Positions 27,883 through 37,138 are shown, numbered from the stretch's first letter. The stretch is 64,000 nt of DNA from Roseburia_D yibonii (GCF_014297335.1 NZ_JACOQH010000001.1:372001-436000); one strand, 5' to 3'. Translations and numbers: made by a program. Notes: generated by a model not told the origin, from the letters alone.

Positions 27883-28932
27883 TTATTCAAAAAATTCTTT
27901 GATCTGTGCATCCATGCACGCCGGTATATCACCCTTCGTGAAATATACCTTCGACCACTCTACGGTCTTTTCAATGGCCTCTTCCACGCCCCAGCGCGGT
28001 TTCCATCCGAAAACGCGTTTGATCTTCGAGCAATCCAGCTTCAGAAAATTCGCCTCATGAGGGCCTCCGTCATAACGGTTTACCCATTTCATGTCCTCGC
28101 CCCATTTCGCGCAAAACAGATCCACCAGCTGCCCGGTCGTAATACAGTCGCGGTCATCCGGTCCCACATTATAAAATCCCGCATATTTCTTATCCTGATA
28201 CTGCATCTCCGCGATCGCAAGATAGATTGCAAGCGGCTCTAATACATGCTGATATGGTCTTGTCGAATGCGGGTTGCGTACAATGATATCTGTCTTTGTT
28301 CCCGCCGCGCGCACACAGTCCGGAATGATACGGTCATTCGCGAAGTCCCCGCCTCCGATCACATTACCGGCGCGTGCCGTTGACACTGCGACTTCCATAT
28401 CGTTAAAAAAGGAATTGATATAACTGTGTGTCACAAGCTCCGAGCAGGATTTGCTGTTCGAATACGGATCGTAACCATCAAGCGGTTCATTTTCACGATA
28501 GCCCCATTCCCACTCGTTATTCTTGTACACCTTATCTGTCGTGACATTCAAAAAAGATTTTACGCAGGAATTCCGGCGGACACACTCACAGATATTCACC
28601 GTTCCCATTACATTCGTCTCATAAGTGTAGACCGGATCCTTGTAAGAATCGCGGACGATCGGCTGTGCCGCCAGATGAAATACGATCTCCGGCTGTGTAT
28701 CCGCGAACACCTTTGCCAGATGATCCAGATCACGGATATCACCGATCACTGAATTCATATGTCCCTCCACATCACACAGTGCGAACAGGTTCGGCTCCGT
28801 AGGAGCACTCAGGGAATATCCCGTCACTTCAGCCCCGGCTCCAACCAGGATCCTGCAAAGCCAGGATCCTTTAAACCCGGTATGCCCGGTTATCAGTACC
28901 TTCTTTCCTTTGTAAAAACTTAAATCTGCCAT
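27883..28932 (-). CDS. rfbG: CDP-glucose 4,6-dehydratase
   Basis: Protein of 349 residues, extended SDR, converting CDP-glucose to CDP-4-keto-6-deoxyglucose. Rossmann motif GHTGFKGSWL with the LITGHTGFKGSWL start typical of RfbG rather than RfbB, TTDKVYKN after the active-site Thr, and YSNSKSCSE as the Tyr-x3-Lys. ATG 28932 has GGGAGA 7 bp upstream and lies 2 bp after the rfbF stop. Second step of the CDP-dideoxysugar pathway. Confidence 0.94.
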   Translation of the reverse strand: MADLSFYKGKKVLITGHTGFKGSWLCRILVGAGAEVTGYSLSAPTEPNLFALCDVEGHMNSVIGDIRDLDHLAKVFADTQPEIVFHLAAQPIVRDSYKDPVYTYETNVMGTVNICECVRRNSCVKSFLNVTTDKVYKNNEWEWGYRENEPLDGYDPYSNSKSCSELVTHSYINSFFNDMEVAVSTARAGNVIGGGDFANDRIIPDCVRAAGTKTDIIVRNPHSTRPYQHVLEPLAIYLAIAEMQYQDKKYAGFYNVGPDDRDCITTGQLVDLFCAKWGEDMKWVNRYDGGPHEANFLKLDCSKIKRVFGWKPRWGVEEAIEKTVEWSKVYFTKGDIPACMDAQIKEFFE

Positions 28933-28934
28933 TT

Positions 28935-29714
28935 TTATTTCTCCCATACCATCCACGGAGCCTGTTTCTCCTGGATCATCTTTTCCAACATATCTTTATC
29001 ACGCTTTGTATCCATGCATTTCCAGAATCCTGGATGCATATACGCCTTTAACTGACCTTCTGCCGCCAGCCGTTCGAGCGGAGCTTTCTCAAAAACAGTG
29101 TCATCTCCATCTATATAATCAAATATTTCCGGATTCAATACCATATAGCCGGCATTGATCACATTTCCGTCTCCTTCATTCTTCTCACGGAATTTCTCGA
29201 TCGTTCCTTCTTTATTGATCTCGATCACGCCAAACTGCTGACCAATATTTACTGCTGTCATCGTTGCGATCTTTCCGTGTGACTGATGAAACTTTAACAA
29301 TGCATTCAGATCCACATCGGACACTCCATCGCCATATGTAAGCATAAACGGCTCATTATTGACATAATCGCGGATCCGCTTGATACGTCCACCGGTCATT
29401 GTATTTAATCCCGTGTCGATCAGGGTAACCTTCCATGGCTCTGCCACATTATTATGAACGGTCATCTTATTATCCTGTGAAAAATCAAAGGTAATATCAC
29501 TGTTATGTAAATAATAATCCGCAAACCATTCCTTGATCACATGCTGCTTATATCCACAGCAGATTACAAACTCATGAAACCCAAAAGACGAATAATACTT
29601 CATAATATGCCACAAAATCGGCTTTCCACCGATTTCGACCATCGGCTTCGGCTTCAGATAACTCTCTTCACTGATTCTTGTACCAAATCCACCTGCTAAA
29701 ATAACTACTTTCAT
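28935..29714 (-). CDS. rfbF: Glucose-1-phosphate cytidylyltransferase
   Basis: Protein of 259 residues making CDP-glucose from CTP and glucose-1-phosphate. Signature MKVVILAGGFGTRISEES, KPKPMVEIGGKPILWHIM and TYGDGVSDV are those of RfbF. ATG 29714 has GGAGA 6 bp upstream; the longer open frame has no ribosome site. First gene of a transcription unit with its own promoter, and commits sugar to the CDP-dideoxy branch. Confidence 0.94.
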   Translation of the reverse strand: MKVVILAGGFGTRISEESYLKPKPMVEIGGKPILWHIMKYYSSFGFHEFVICCGYKQHVIKEWFADYYLHNSDITFDFSQDNKMTVHNNVAEPWKVTLIDTGLNTMTGGRIKRIRDYVNNEPFMLTYGDGVSDVDLNALLKFHQSHGKIATMTAVNIGQQFGVIEINKEGTIEKFREKNEGDGNVINAGYMVLNPEIFDYIDGDDTVFEKAPLERLAAEGQLKAYMHPGFWKCMDTKRDKDMLEKMIQEKQAPWMVWEK

Positions 29715-29766
29715 ATATTCTCCATTCATCGTATTTTTTACATTCCCCATTACTCCAAACATTTTA

Positions 29767-29795
29767 ATAATACTACAAAATTTTACTACACACAA
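29767..29795 (-). promoter_or_regulatory. SigA-type promoter of the rfbF operon
   Basis: Minus strand TTGTGT (29795-29790), 17-bp spacer, TATTAT (29772-29767), about 50 bp before the rfbF start. It would drive rfbF-rfbG-rfbH and the genes after it. Confidence 0.65.
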
Positions 29796-29836
29796 GCCGT
29801 TTTGCGCCATTTTCCGCCATTTCCCATTTTACAGCA

Positions 29837-29866
29837 AATAAGACCAGAGCAACTTCTGGTCTTATT
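29837..29866 (-). terminator. Terminator after the acyltransferase gene
   Basis: Perfect 12-bp stem AATAAGACCAGA/TCTGGTCTTATT with a 6-nt loop, starting 2 bp after the stop at 29868. It separates the rhamnose-glycan unit from the rfbF unit. The U-tract is short. Confidence 0.75.
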
Positions 29867-29867
29867 A

Positions 29868-30878
29868 CTATTTTTTATGGAAAAGAGAGATCTCTTTCAT
29901 CACTGCTCCATGCAGTTCATACAACAGTTTCGCGAACAGCGCGATCACGACACAGCAGGCAAGGAACAGCAGATAGCTGTAAAACCTTGAGATCTGTGTG
30001 AGATCAAAGGTTCCCATCATTGCCATGATAATGACATGATGCACCAGAAAAACCGCGTAGGAATATTTGCTGATCACCGAACAGCACCGGTGCACCCCCG
30101 CGAAGTCCAGATAATCCGAAATAAACGCGAGCACCAGAAACGCGGAAATCCCGATATACGTCGTCTGGATCGTGACATCAAACTGCGGCGCCACGATCGT
30201 ATTGACCACCAGGACTGCCAGCGCGCCAAGCGCTACCGGCCACTTGATCTTTTTTATGTATTTGATATAGTACATACCAAACAGGATCTCCGGGATACGC
30301 AGTGGCAGCACTTCCACCGGATTCAGCCGCCGTGGAATCAATAAAAATATCACATACAGAACCATTGCCACGACCGCAAGCAGCACCGGATGTGTCCGTA
30401 TCAAATACCGAAGCAAAGGAAACACAATATAGATCAAAATGATGCAGCCCAAAAACCATTCGCCCAAAATGTAAAACGTTGGTATCACCGCCGCGAAATA
30501 ACCGTCAAAGCCCAAAATTGTCAATAAGATATTGCGTTTCGGCACCGTCAGGTCGATTCCCTTGTTGACATAAAACTGATACAGGAACGCGATAAAATAG
30601 GCGATCCAGAACATCGGGTAAATGGACAAAAAGCGTTTTTTGTAAAAATTTATCAGTTCACACTTTTCATCATATACATACATAAGCGCCGCTCCGGATA
30701 TGATAAAGAACAGCGATACGCCAAAGTTTCCGATGTAAATATTTCCAATCTGTGCTGTAATAAACACCTTGTCCGGCTGTCCCGCATACAGGTAAACCGC
30801 ATTGTAGTGCGTCATCAGGATCAGAACCACCGCGATCGCACGCACAAAGTCAAGGTAGAATATTCTTTCTTTTTTCAT
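29868..30878 (-). CDS. Acyltransferase 3 family membrane protein
   Basis: Polytopic protein of 336 residues, OafA-like: FYLDFVRAIAVVLILMTHYN at the N-terminus with Arg and His, then about ten helices. It likely O-acylates the rhamnose-containing polymer. It is the last gene before the terminator and 17 bp after the coiled-coil gene. Its base composition matches its neighbours, unlike the A+T-rich acyltransferase at 6051. Confidence 0.88.
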   Translation of the reverse strand: MKKERIFYLDFVRAIAVVLILMTHYNAVYLYAGQPDKVFITAQIGNIYIGNFGVSLFFIISGAALMYVYDEKCELINFYKKRFLSIYPMFWIAYFIAFLYQFYVNKGIDLTVPKRNILLTILGFDGYFAAVIPTFYILGEWFLGCIILIYIVFPLLRYLIRTHPVLLAVVAMVLYVIFLLIPRRLNPVEVLPLRIPEILFGMYYIKYIKKIKWPVALGALAVLVVNTIVAPQFDVTIQTTYIGISAFLVLAFISDYLDFAGVHRCCSVISKYSYAVFLVHHVIIMAMMGTFDLTQISRFYSYLLFLACCVVIALFAKLLYELHGAVMKEISLFHKK

Positions 30879-30894
30879 GCTCTGCTTCTCCCGT

Positions 30895-31653
30895 CTATCT
30901 TCTGTGATACTTGCTCTTTAACTCAAGCACCTCCACTTTTCTCTCATCCAGTTCCTTTAATACGCCCTGATATAATTCAAGTGTCGTTTTGTTTTCTTTG
31001 CGCATCTGTTCGATCTCTTTCACCTGGGCTTTTAACTGCTCGTTTTCTGCTGTCACTGCCTGCAGCTCATTGTCCAGTTCTGTCGCATGCACCTGCAGAT
31101 TTTTCATGTAATTCTCTGTTGAGGTCGTATATTCACGCAGACTGTAGTAAGACTCATTCACGTTTTTATAACGCTCATTCAAAACAGAAAGATTGTTTTC
31201 CAGCAATTCCACCTTGTTCTGATAGTAGCTGCTCTTATCTTCGCCGCTCTGCACATTATTTCTGCTCTGTTCCACATAAAACGCGATATGTTTTTCTTCT
31301 GCCACATGCTTTATACTGCCATAGGTTCCATTCGCGAGGATCGACTCAGCACCTGCCGCATCTTCCCCAAAAAGCTCCAAAAGCCAGTTTTCAAATTTCT
31401 CATTCCGCTGAATAACGAGCAATGTCGCGCGATCCGCCGCCTGTTCAACATTCTCGTCTACTTCTTTCAGAATATCTTCCGGGATCACCTTCAGGTAATC
31501 TCCCTTTTCTTCTTCCGGCAGTTTGTCTGCATATTCTTTCGAAGCTATGACCCACGCCTGTTCTTTGACTGCCTGACGGCATCTTGTTTCAAATGCATCC
31601 ATATATTTCGGCGCATGATCTTTGTCTATTTCCAGAAATACCGCTATCTGCAT
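30895..31653 (-). CDS. Coiled-coil protein of unknown function in the glycan operon
   Basis: Soluble protein of 252 residues with no signal peptide and no family I recognise. Residues 1-about 125 look globular (MQIAVFLEIDKDHAPKYM, ending in EEKHIAFYVEQSRNN); residues about 135-245 form one long heptad coiled coil (KVELLENNLSVLNERY to VLKELDERKVEVLELK). Between the RgpF-type gene (15-bp gap) and an acyltransferase, it could scaffold or measure the polymer at the membrane. GAGAGGG precedes ATG 31653. Confidence 0.7.
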   Translation of the reverse strand: MQIAVFLEIDKDHAPKYMDAFETRCRQAVKEQAWVIASKEYADKLPEEEKGDYLKVIPEDILKEVDENVEQAADRATLLVIQRNEKFENWLLELFGEDAAGAESILANGTYGSIKHVAEEKHIAFYVEQSRNNVQSGEDKSSYYQNKVELLENNLSVLNERYKNVNESYYSLREYTTSTENYMKNLQVHATELDNELQAVTAENEQLKAQVKEIEQMRKENKTTLELYQGVLKELDERKVEVLELKSKYHRR

Positions 31654-31667
31654 ATTAATCCCTCTCT

Positions 31668-34031
31668 TTAATTTCTCCTTAATATCTTATCAATGATTTT
31701 CTGTTTGATCGGTCTTCTTGCATGATCCAGTAATATCTGCATCGATTCAAGCTGAAGATCCTTGTGCTGCAGCATGATCTCTTTCTGACGCAGCATCTCA
31801 AATTTCTGTCTGGTACGATCGATATACTCCTGCGGGATCTTGCTCAGTACGTTTGCCGTGATCACAACACTGCGGATCTCTACCGGCTCATCCAGCGTGA
31901 TAAAGACCTTCGGATCTTTTGTGACAAATACAAGTTCATTATCCAAAACGATCGCCGAGCTTTCTACATCTTCAACCGTCTTTACAATCTCTTTTCCGTC
32001 CTCGGTAAATACCGTCACGGTAAAATCATTGATCACGATTCCCGCTCTTTCTCCCGGATCCCACCGAAGTTCTTTGACTTTTCCAAATTCACTCAGTTTT
32101 TCATAAACAAACTCTGCTTTTGCCGTAATCTTAGATTCCGTAACACAGGTGTCGTTTTCATCGAAATCCTTATTTTCCTCTTTCAGATACAGCTTCGCGC
32201 TCATCGCGACATCTTCCGGGGCAAGTCCGGAAAAATAACGCCATTCCTGAAAAGCCACCTTCGCTTTGCGTATCACTTCCTCGCCATTTCCGGCTCCGGA
32301 TCCTTCGTAAAATACGACCGTGTTCAAATTGCGCAGCATGTGATGAAGATTGGTCACTTCAATTCTTGCGCCTTTTTCAGAAAACAGCCAGCCCGGATAA
32401 TAGCCCTCCTGCTGCACCACATAACTGTAAATGCGTTCTACTGCATGAAGCAGCGTACCATCAGTCTTGTTCGGTTCCGGCGGGAAATCCGTATATTCCC
32501 AATCCTGGTCAAAAAGCAGCTTCATCGCCTTCGGGCGGAACCAGAACATGGTTCCAAGCGGAGCGATCGGTTCTTTATCCTTTGAGATCGGCACAGTAAT
32601 TCCGAGTTTCTTCGCCAGTTTCTTTGTGATCTTATAATTTTTGCCCCACTCCAGTCCAACAGTGATATAGTAATCACCATGATTTGGCGGCGGCGGCGTA
32701 AGCAATCCGGCTCTCGGGTTTTCTTCCAGCGCACAAAGTACATTGTTTACAAAATCTCTGCTTGCCAGTAAGTTCTCAAAGCATTTGTAGGAAAATCCGG
32801 CACCGATCGTATCCGGCTTTAACTGTTTGACCTTCTTGTCATGAACAAAGCACACATAATCATAATCCATGATAAAATCCTTTGTTCCTACAAGCAGGGC
32901 ACTGACATCACGTCCACGGTTCTCGATCAGGATCACCTTTACCTTATTCGGCAGTACAGAAAATGTTTTCTCGATCAGCTCTTTCTTTTTCTCAGAACCG
33001 GTCGTAACATAAATGTCCGCTTCCGGTGGCATGGACTGCGCATAATGCAGGCAATAGTCTGCCAGATCTTCAAAATAGAAATGCAGCACCAAAGCGATCT
33101 TTCTCTTTTTCACGATCTCGTCCACCGGTTTTGAAATGTCTTCCGGAAGGACAAAATTAAGCTGCATGTTTTTCTTGATGTCCGCCTGGTTTTCCAGTCG
33201 CAAAATATTCTGCCAGATCATGTCCACGTCATAATCGGTGTGATCCTTGATAAATTTATAGGTCTCGATCGCATTTTCGCCGACCGTATCTGTCAGAATA
33301 TTGTCATAGTTCTGCATAAAAGAACGTCTCTTAAAGATAGGACAACGTTTCTCTTCCAGCATACGTTTTGTCGCGCAGAGGATCGGATGATTGTTGTAAT
33401 CCGGTTCAAGATCCGCATAAACATCCCATTTAAATCCAGCATCTGCAAATCTCTTTGTAAATATTGCCTCATGACAGCCGACCGCTTCCCGGTAATCATG
33501 GATCATCTGCATGTGATCCCAGTACATCTGATATTCCAGGCTGTTTAACATCGGTTTACGCACTGCGATAAAATGAGACTGGATATGATTCGGGATATAA
33601 CCATATGGGATCGTGCCAAACGGATCCCCCTCCTTGTATTCATGGAACATCGTGATGCCCCAGAAATCCAGATCTCTCTGATCCATGGTTTTAAACATCT
33701 CTTCTAACGGATATACCGGTCCCATGATCGTAAAGTTCATCATAATCACTTCGTCAAAGGATCTGATCTTGTCCCATCCGTAATATTCAAGTCCTGTCTT
33801 ATACGCCCAGACATCAAAACCTTTATTTTCTCTGACCAGAACATTAGGTGTAACTTCCTGCAGTTTTTCACGGCTTTCCCGTGTCAGCTTTCCGTTACAT
33901 ACGACCAGAATCTCTGTCGAATTTTTCTTCAATTCACGCAGCATATACGGAACATAGTCATCCACAATTCCGTCTTTATCATACATAAAGTATAAAATGA
34001 GCCTTTTCGCATTTGCTGAATCTAAAATCAT
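31668..34031 (-). CDS. Tandem RgpF-type rhamnan synthesis protein
   Basis: Protein of 787 residues with two RgpF-like units, about 1-300 and 308-600. Each has the family motif, RENKGFDVWAYKTGLE and IENRGRDVSALLVG, plus VCFVHDKKV in the second. The remaining about 190 residues hold a beta-rich segment and a terminal helical coil. RgpF proteins help build rhamnose-glucose wall polysaccharides in streptococci. Here it follows the ABC exporter, with dTDP-rhamnose genes upstream. The duplication suggests a bifunctional sugar transferase. AAAGGA precedes ATG 34031. Confidence 0.85.
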   Translation of the reverse strand: MILDSANAKRLILYFMYDKDGIVDDYVPYMLRELKKNSTEILVVCNGKLTRESREKLQEVTPNVLVRENKGFDVWAYKTGLEYYGWDKIRSFDEVIMMNFTIMGPVYPLEEMFKTMDQRDLDFWGITMFHEYKEGDPFGTIPYGYIPNHIQSHFIAVRKPMLNSLEYQMYWDHMQMIHDYREAVGCHEAIFTKRFADAGFKWDVYADLEPDYNNHPILCATKRMLEEKRCPIFKRRSFMQNYDNILTDTVGENAIETYKFIKDHTDYDVDMIWQNILRLENQADIKKNMQLNFVLPEDISKPVDEIVKKRKIALVLHFYFEDLADYCLHYAQSMPPEADIYVTTGSEKKKELIEKTFSVLPNKVKVILIENRGRDVSALLVGTKDFIMDYDYVCFVHDKKVKQLKPDTIGAGFSYKCFENLLASRDFVNNVLCALEENPRAGLLTPPPPNHGDYYITVGLEWGKNYKITKKLAKKLGITVPISKDKEPIAPLGTMFWFRPKAMKLLFDQDWEYTDFPPEPNKTDGTLLHAVERIYSYVVQQEGYYPGWLFSEKGARIEVTNLHHMLRNLNTVVFYEGSGAGNGEEVIRKAKVAFQEWRYFSGLAPEDVAMSAKLYLKEENKDFDENDTCVTESKITAKAEFVYEKLSEFGKVKELRWDPGERAGIVINDFTVTVFTEDGKEIVKTVEDVESSAIVLDNELVFVTKDPKVFITLDEPVEIRSVVITANVLSKIPQEYIDRTRQKFEMLRQKEIMLQHKDLQLESMQILLDHARRPIKQKIIDKILRRN

Positions 34032-34048
34032 AATCGTTAATCCTTTTC

Positions 34049-34783
34049 CTACATTTTGGTATATATATTACAAACCGTGTTTACATCATCTTCAAGCAGC
34101 ATGTTTCCTTTTCTGAGCAGAACCGCGCGGTTACAGATACGCTTTACCTGTTCCGTGCTGTGGGATACCAAAAGGAGTGTCGTTCCTCTGTCACGCATCT
34201 CCTGGATACGTTCCTCACACTTATTCTGAAATTTGAAATCTCCCACGGATAAGATCTCGTCCACGATCAGGATATCCGGTATTGTTACTGTCGCGATCGC
34301 AAATCCCAGACGGGTGATCATACCGGAAGAATAGTTTTTGATCGGTACATCCACGAAATCTTCCAATTCAGCGAACTCAATGATATGTCCCGCTTCTTCT
34401 TCCAGAAGCTCTCTCGGATAACCAAGTATCGCTCCGTTTAAGAAGATATTTTCTCTCGCAGTCAGTTCCGAGTCAAATCCGGCACCCAGTTCGATCATAG
34501 GCGCGACTGAGCCTTTTACCGACACGGTTCCAAACGTTGGTTTGATAACTCCCGCAATCACCTTTAGCATCGTACTTTTTCCGGAGCCGTTCTTTCCAAC
34601 CAGACCGACCGCCTCTCCACGTTTCACATCAAAACTGACATTCTTTAACGCCCAGAAATTCTCATACGCCAGCTCGTGCTTTAAGAATTTGATACAGTAT
34701 TCTTTTATACTGTCTACTTTTTCTTTGTACAATCTGAATTCAAGTGATACGTCATTAACTTCAATCACTGTTTCCTGTTCCAT
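34049..34783 (-). CDS. Polysaccharide ABC exporter ATP-binding protein (Wzt/RgpD-like)
   Basis: Protein of 244 residues. Walker A GKNGSGKST near 63, signature YSSGM near 146 and Walker B ILIVDEILSVGD near 168 place it with O-antigen/teichoic-acid ABC exporters. It ends right after the ATPase domain, so it lacks the C-terminal carbohydrate-binding domain that sets chain length in some Wzt proteins. AGGAG precedes the start, 9 bp after the permease stop. Exports a finished undecaprenyl-linked polymer with the permease. Confidence 0.92.
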   Translation of the reverse strand: MEQETVIEVNDVSLEFRLYKEKVDSIKEYCIKFLKHELAYENFWALKNVSFDVKRGEAVGLVGKNGSGKSTMLKVIAGVIKPTFGTVSVKGSVAPMIELGAGFDSELTARENIFLNGAILGYPRELLEEEAGHIIEFAELEDFVDVPIKNYSSGMITRLGFAIATVTIPDILIVDEILSVGDFKFQNKCEERIQEMRDRGTTLLLVSHSTEQVKRICNRAVLLRKGNMLLEDDVNTVCNIYTKM

Positions 34784-34792
34784 AAGTATCTC

Positions 34793-35569
34793 CTACAATT
34801 TCAAAATAAAATTATCCTGTTTCTTGTTAAAAATGTATAACCCAAATCCTACCACAAGGACGCACCAGGCAATCGAATATGCATGATATTTTAACGGTGC
34901 AAGAGAGTCATATAAAACAGCATAACGCAACAATTCCACAAACGACGTGATCGGATTCAGCTTGATAAGGCGTCCGATCGACTCCGGCAGCATGGAAATC
35001 GGATAAAAGATCGGTGTCAGATACAGCCATGCCGTGATCACAACACCATACAGATGCTGCAGATCCCGGAATGTCACAACTGCTGTCGCAAGGACAAGTC
35101 CAACACCAAACGCAAACATACTGACATACAAAACCGGAAATACCGCTGTGATGATCGTCCATGTCACCGGTGTCCGGGTAACAATGATAACAATGATCAG
35201 CGCTATAAAGGATGTCAGCATGTTGACCAGACTTGAACACACACGGGACAGTGGGAACAAATACTTCGGGACATACACCTTCTTGATCAGTGAGGCATTT
35301 CCCAGAATAGATGTCATTGCCATATTACTTGCTTCATTAAAAAAGTTAAACACCAGCTGTCCACACATCAGGTATACCGGGAAATTCTCGATGTTCTGAC
35401 GGAAAACAGTGGAAAATACAACCGTCATAACTAACATCATTCCGAGCGGATTTAAAACAGTCCAGAGAACTCCCAATACGGACCTGCGATATTTCGTTTT
35501 CAGATCTCTGCTGACCAGCTCGAAAAGCAGCGGCTTATATTTTTTGAAATTTTCTATTGTGCTATTCAT
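34793..35569 (-). CDS. Polysaccharide ABC exporter permease (Wzm/RgpC-like)
   Basis: Protein of 258 residues, ABC-2 type, six helices, with the N-terminal SRDLKTKYRRSVLGVLWTVL motif of polysaccharide exporters and LTPIFYPISMLP near 170. It forms the membrane half of the exporter with the ATPase at 34049. GAGG precedes ATG 35569, 10 bp after the rfbC stop. Confidence 0.92.
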   Translation of the reverse strand: MNSTIENFKKYKPLLFELVSRDLKTKYRRSVLGVLWTVLNPLGMMLVMTVVFSTVFRQNIENFPVYLMCGQLVFNFFNEASNMAMTSILGNASLIKKVYVPKYLFPLSRVCSSLVNMLTSFIALIIVIIVTRTPVTWTIITAVFPVLYVSMFAFGVGLVLATAVVTFRDLQHLYGVVITAWLYLTPIFYPISMLPESIGRLIKLNPITSFVELLRYAVLYDSLAPLKYHAYSIAWCVLVVGFGLYIFNKKQDNFILKL

Positions 35570-35579
35570 AGCCTACCTC

Positions 35580-36155
35580 TTACTTCTGGTTCTTTACATA
35601 CTCGCTGAAAGAAGGATGTACTTTGTCCTTATCGGATAAGATCAGATCTTTCTCTGTCATTCCTTCCGGCATCGGCCATTCCACTCCGATCTCCGGATCA
35701 TTCCACATCAGTCCGCCCTCATCATTCGGATGATAGAAGTCCGTTACTTTGTAGCAGAATTCTGCTTCATCACTTAATACGATAAATCCATGTGCGAAAT
35801 CCTTCGGGATAAAGAACTGCTTTTTGTTTTCTGCGGAAAGAACCACGCCGTACCACTTTCCGAAGGTCTTGGATCCTTTTCTCAAATCGACCGCAACGTC
35901 AAATACTTCTCCGTTTACCACGCGAACCAGCTTGTCCTGCGGAAAATTGATCTGGAAATGAAGTCCTCTTAAAACACCTTTGGTGGAAGAAGACTGGTTG
36001 TCCTGTACGAATTCACAGTCAATGCCTGCTTCTTTGAAATCGTTGTAGTTGTATGTTTCCATGAAATAGCCTCTGGCATCTCCGAATACTGCCGGCTCAA
36101 TTACCTTTAATCCTTCAATTCCGTTGCAATCTGATGTTACTTTAATTTTTCCCAT
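35580..36155 (-). CDS. rfbC: dTDP-4-dehydrorhamnose 3,5-epimerase
   Basis: Cupin-fold epimerase of 191 residues, third step to dTDP-L-rhamnose. Seen: DARGYFMETYN, VQDNQSSSTKGVLRGLHFQ with the catalytic His, and FIPKDFAHGF. ATG 36155 has GAGGA 8 bp upstream; a TTG two codons before it is less likely. It follows a large hairpin that separates it from rfbA. Confidence 0.95.
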   Translation of the reverse strand: MGKIKVTSDCNGIEGLKVIEPAVFGDARGYFMETYNYNDFKEAGIDCEFVQDNQSSSTKGVLRGLHFQINFPQDKLVRVVNGEVFDVAVDLRKGSKTFGKWYGVVLSAENKKQFFIPKDFAHGFIVLSDEAEFCYKVTDFYHPNDEGGLMWNDPEIGVEWPMPEGMTEKDLILSDKDKVHPSFSEYVKNQK

Positions 36156-36193
36156 TTCCAATGTCCTCTCTTTCTAATTCTAAACATAACAAT

Positions 36194-36247
36194 TTCGCTG
36201 AAACCGGCAAAACGCCATATAATGGCAGTTTTACCAATCCCAGCGAA
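36194..36247 (-). other. Long intercistronic RNA hairpin between rfbA and rfbC
   Basis: In the minus-strand RNA about 25 bp pair almost without break: UUCGCUG/CAGCGAA outside, an eight-pair G-U-rich section, AAAAC/GUUUU, one bulged U, GCCAU/AUGGC and a 3-nt loop. The G-U pairs show that RNA, not DNA, is selected. The tail is not a good U-run, so it looks more like a processing or stability element than a terminator. Confidence 0.65.
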
Positions 36248-36259
36248 CAGTTTCAAGCT

Positions 36260-37138
36260 TTATAAACCTTCTGCAATTTCTAATAAGTACTTTCCATAAT
36301 TGGTCTTCAGTAACGGCTGTGCCAACTGGATCAACTGTTCTTTGTCTATGAATCCGCGTTTAAACGCAATCTCTTCAATACAGGAAACATACATGCCCTG
36401 ACGTTTCTGGATCGCAGATACAAAATCCGCAGCTGCAAGGAGCATGTCATGGTTTCCGGTATCGAGCCATGCAAATCCACGTCCGAGTGTCTCTACGGAA
36501 AGTGTTCCTCTCTGTAAATATTCATTGTTGACACTTGTGATCTCGATCTCACCACGGGCGGACGGTTTTACATTCTTCGCGATCTCCACAACACTGTTGT
36601 CATAGAAGTACAGTCCCGGAACCGCATAATTAGACTTCGGTTTTTCCGGTTTTTCTTCGATGGAAAGTGCCTTTCCATTCTCATCGAATTCTACCACGCC
36701 GTATTCACGCGGATCTCTTACATAATATCCGAAAATTGTTGCTCCGCCTTCGTTTTCCACTCGGTCTGATGCGGAAAGCAGTACTTTTGAGAAGCTCTGT
36801 CCATAGAAGATATTGTCTCCAAGCACCAGCGCAACTGCGTCATTTCCGATGAAATCCGCACCAATGATAAATGCGTCCGCAAGTCCTCTCGGGCTCTCCT
36901 GTACCGCATACTGAATGTCCATTCCAAGCTGGGATCCATCCCCAAGCAGTTCCTTGAATACCGGAAGATCACGCGGTGTTGAAATAATCAACACTTCACG
37001 GATGTTCGCCAGCATCAGTGTTGATAACGGATAATAGATCATCGGCTTGTCATAGACCGGCATGATCTGCTTTGATATTGCCTTTGTCAATGGATACAGT
37101 CTTGTACCGGAACCTCCGGCAAGTATAATACCTTTCAT
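36260..37138 (-). CDS. rfbA: Glucose-1-phosphate thymidylyltransferase
   Basis: Protein of 292 residues making dTDP-glucose, first step to dTDP-rhamnose. MKGIILAGGSGTRLYPLT, the DKPMIYYPLS pocket and LVLGDNIFYG are the RmlA signature. ATG 37138 has GGAGG 6 bp upstream; the stop of the upstream oxidoreductase gene lies just before. Confidence 0.96.
   Translation of the reverse strand: MKGIILAGGSGTRLYPLTKAISKQIMPVYDKPMIYYPLSTLMLANIREVLIISTPRDLPVFKELLGDGSQLGMDIQYAVQESPRGLADAFIIGADFIGNDAVALVLGDNIFYGQSFSKVLLSASDRVENEGGATIFGYYVRDPREYGVVEFDENGKALSIEEKPEKPKSNYAVPGLYFYDNSVVEIAKNVKPSARGEIEITSVNNEYLQRGTLSVETLGRGFAWLDTGNHDMLLAAADFVSAIQKRQGMYVSCIEEIAFKRGFIDKEQLIQLAQPLLKTNYGKYLLEIAEGL

Noticed and set aside
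31764..32585. A 273-residue plus-strand open frame over the RgpF gene
   Set aside because: Fully antisense to a recognisable RgpF protein, with low-complexity, His/Ile/Phe-rich translation.
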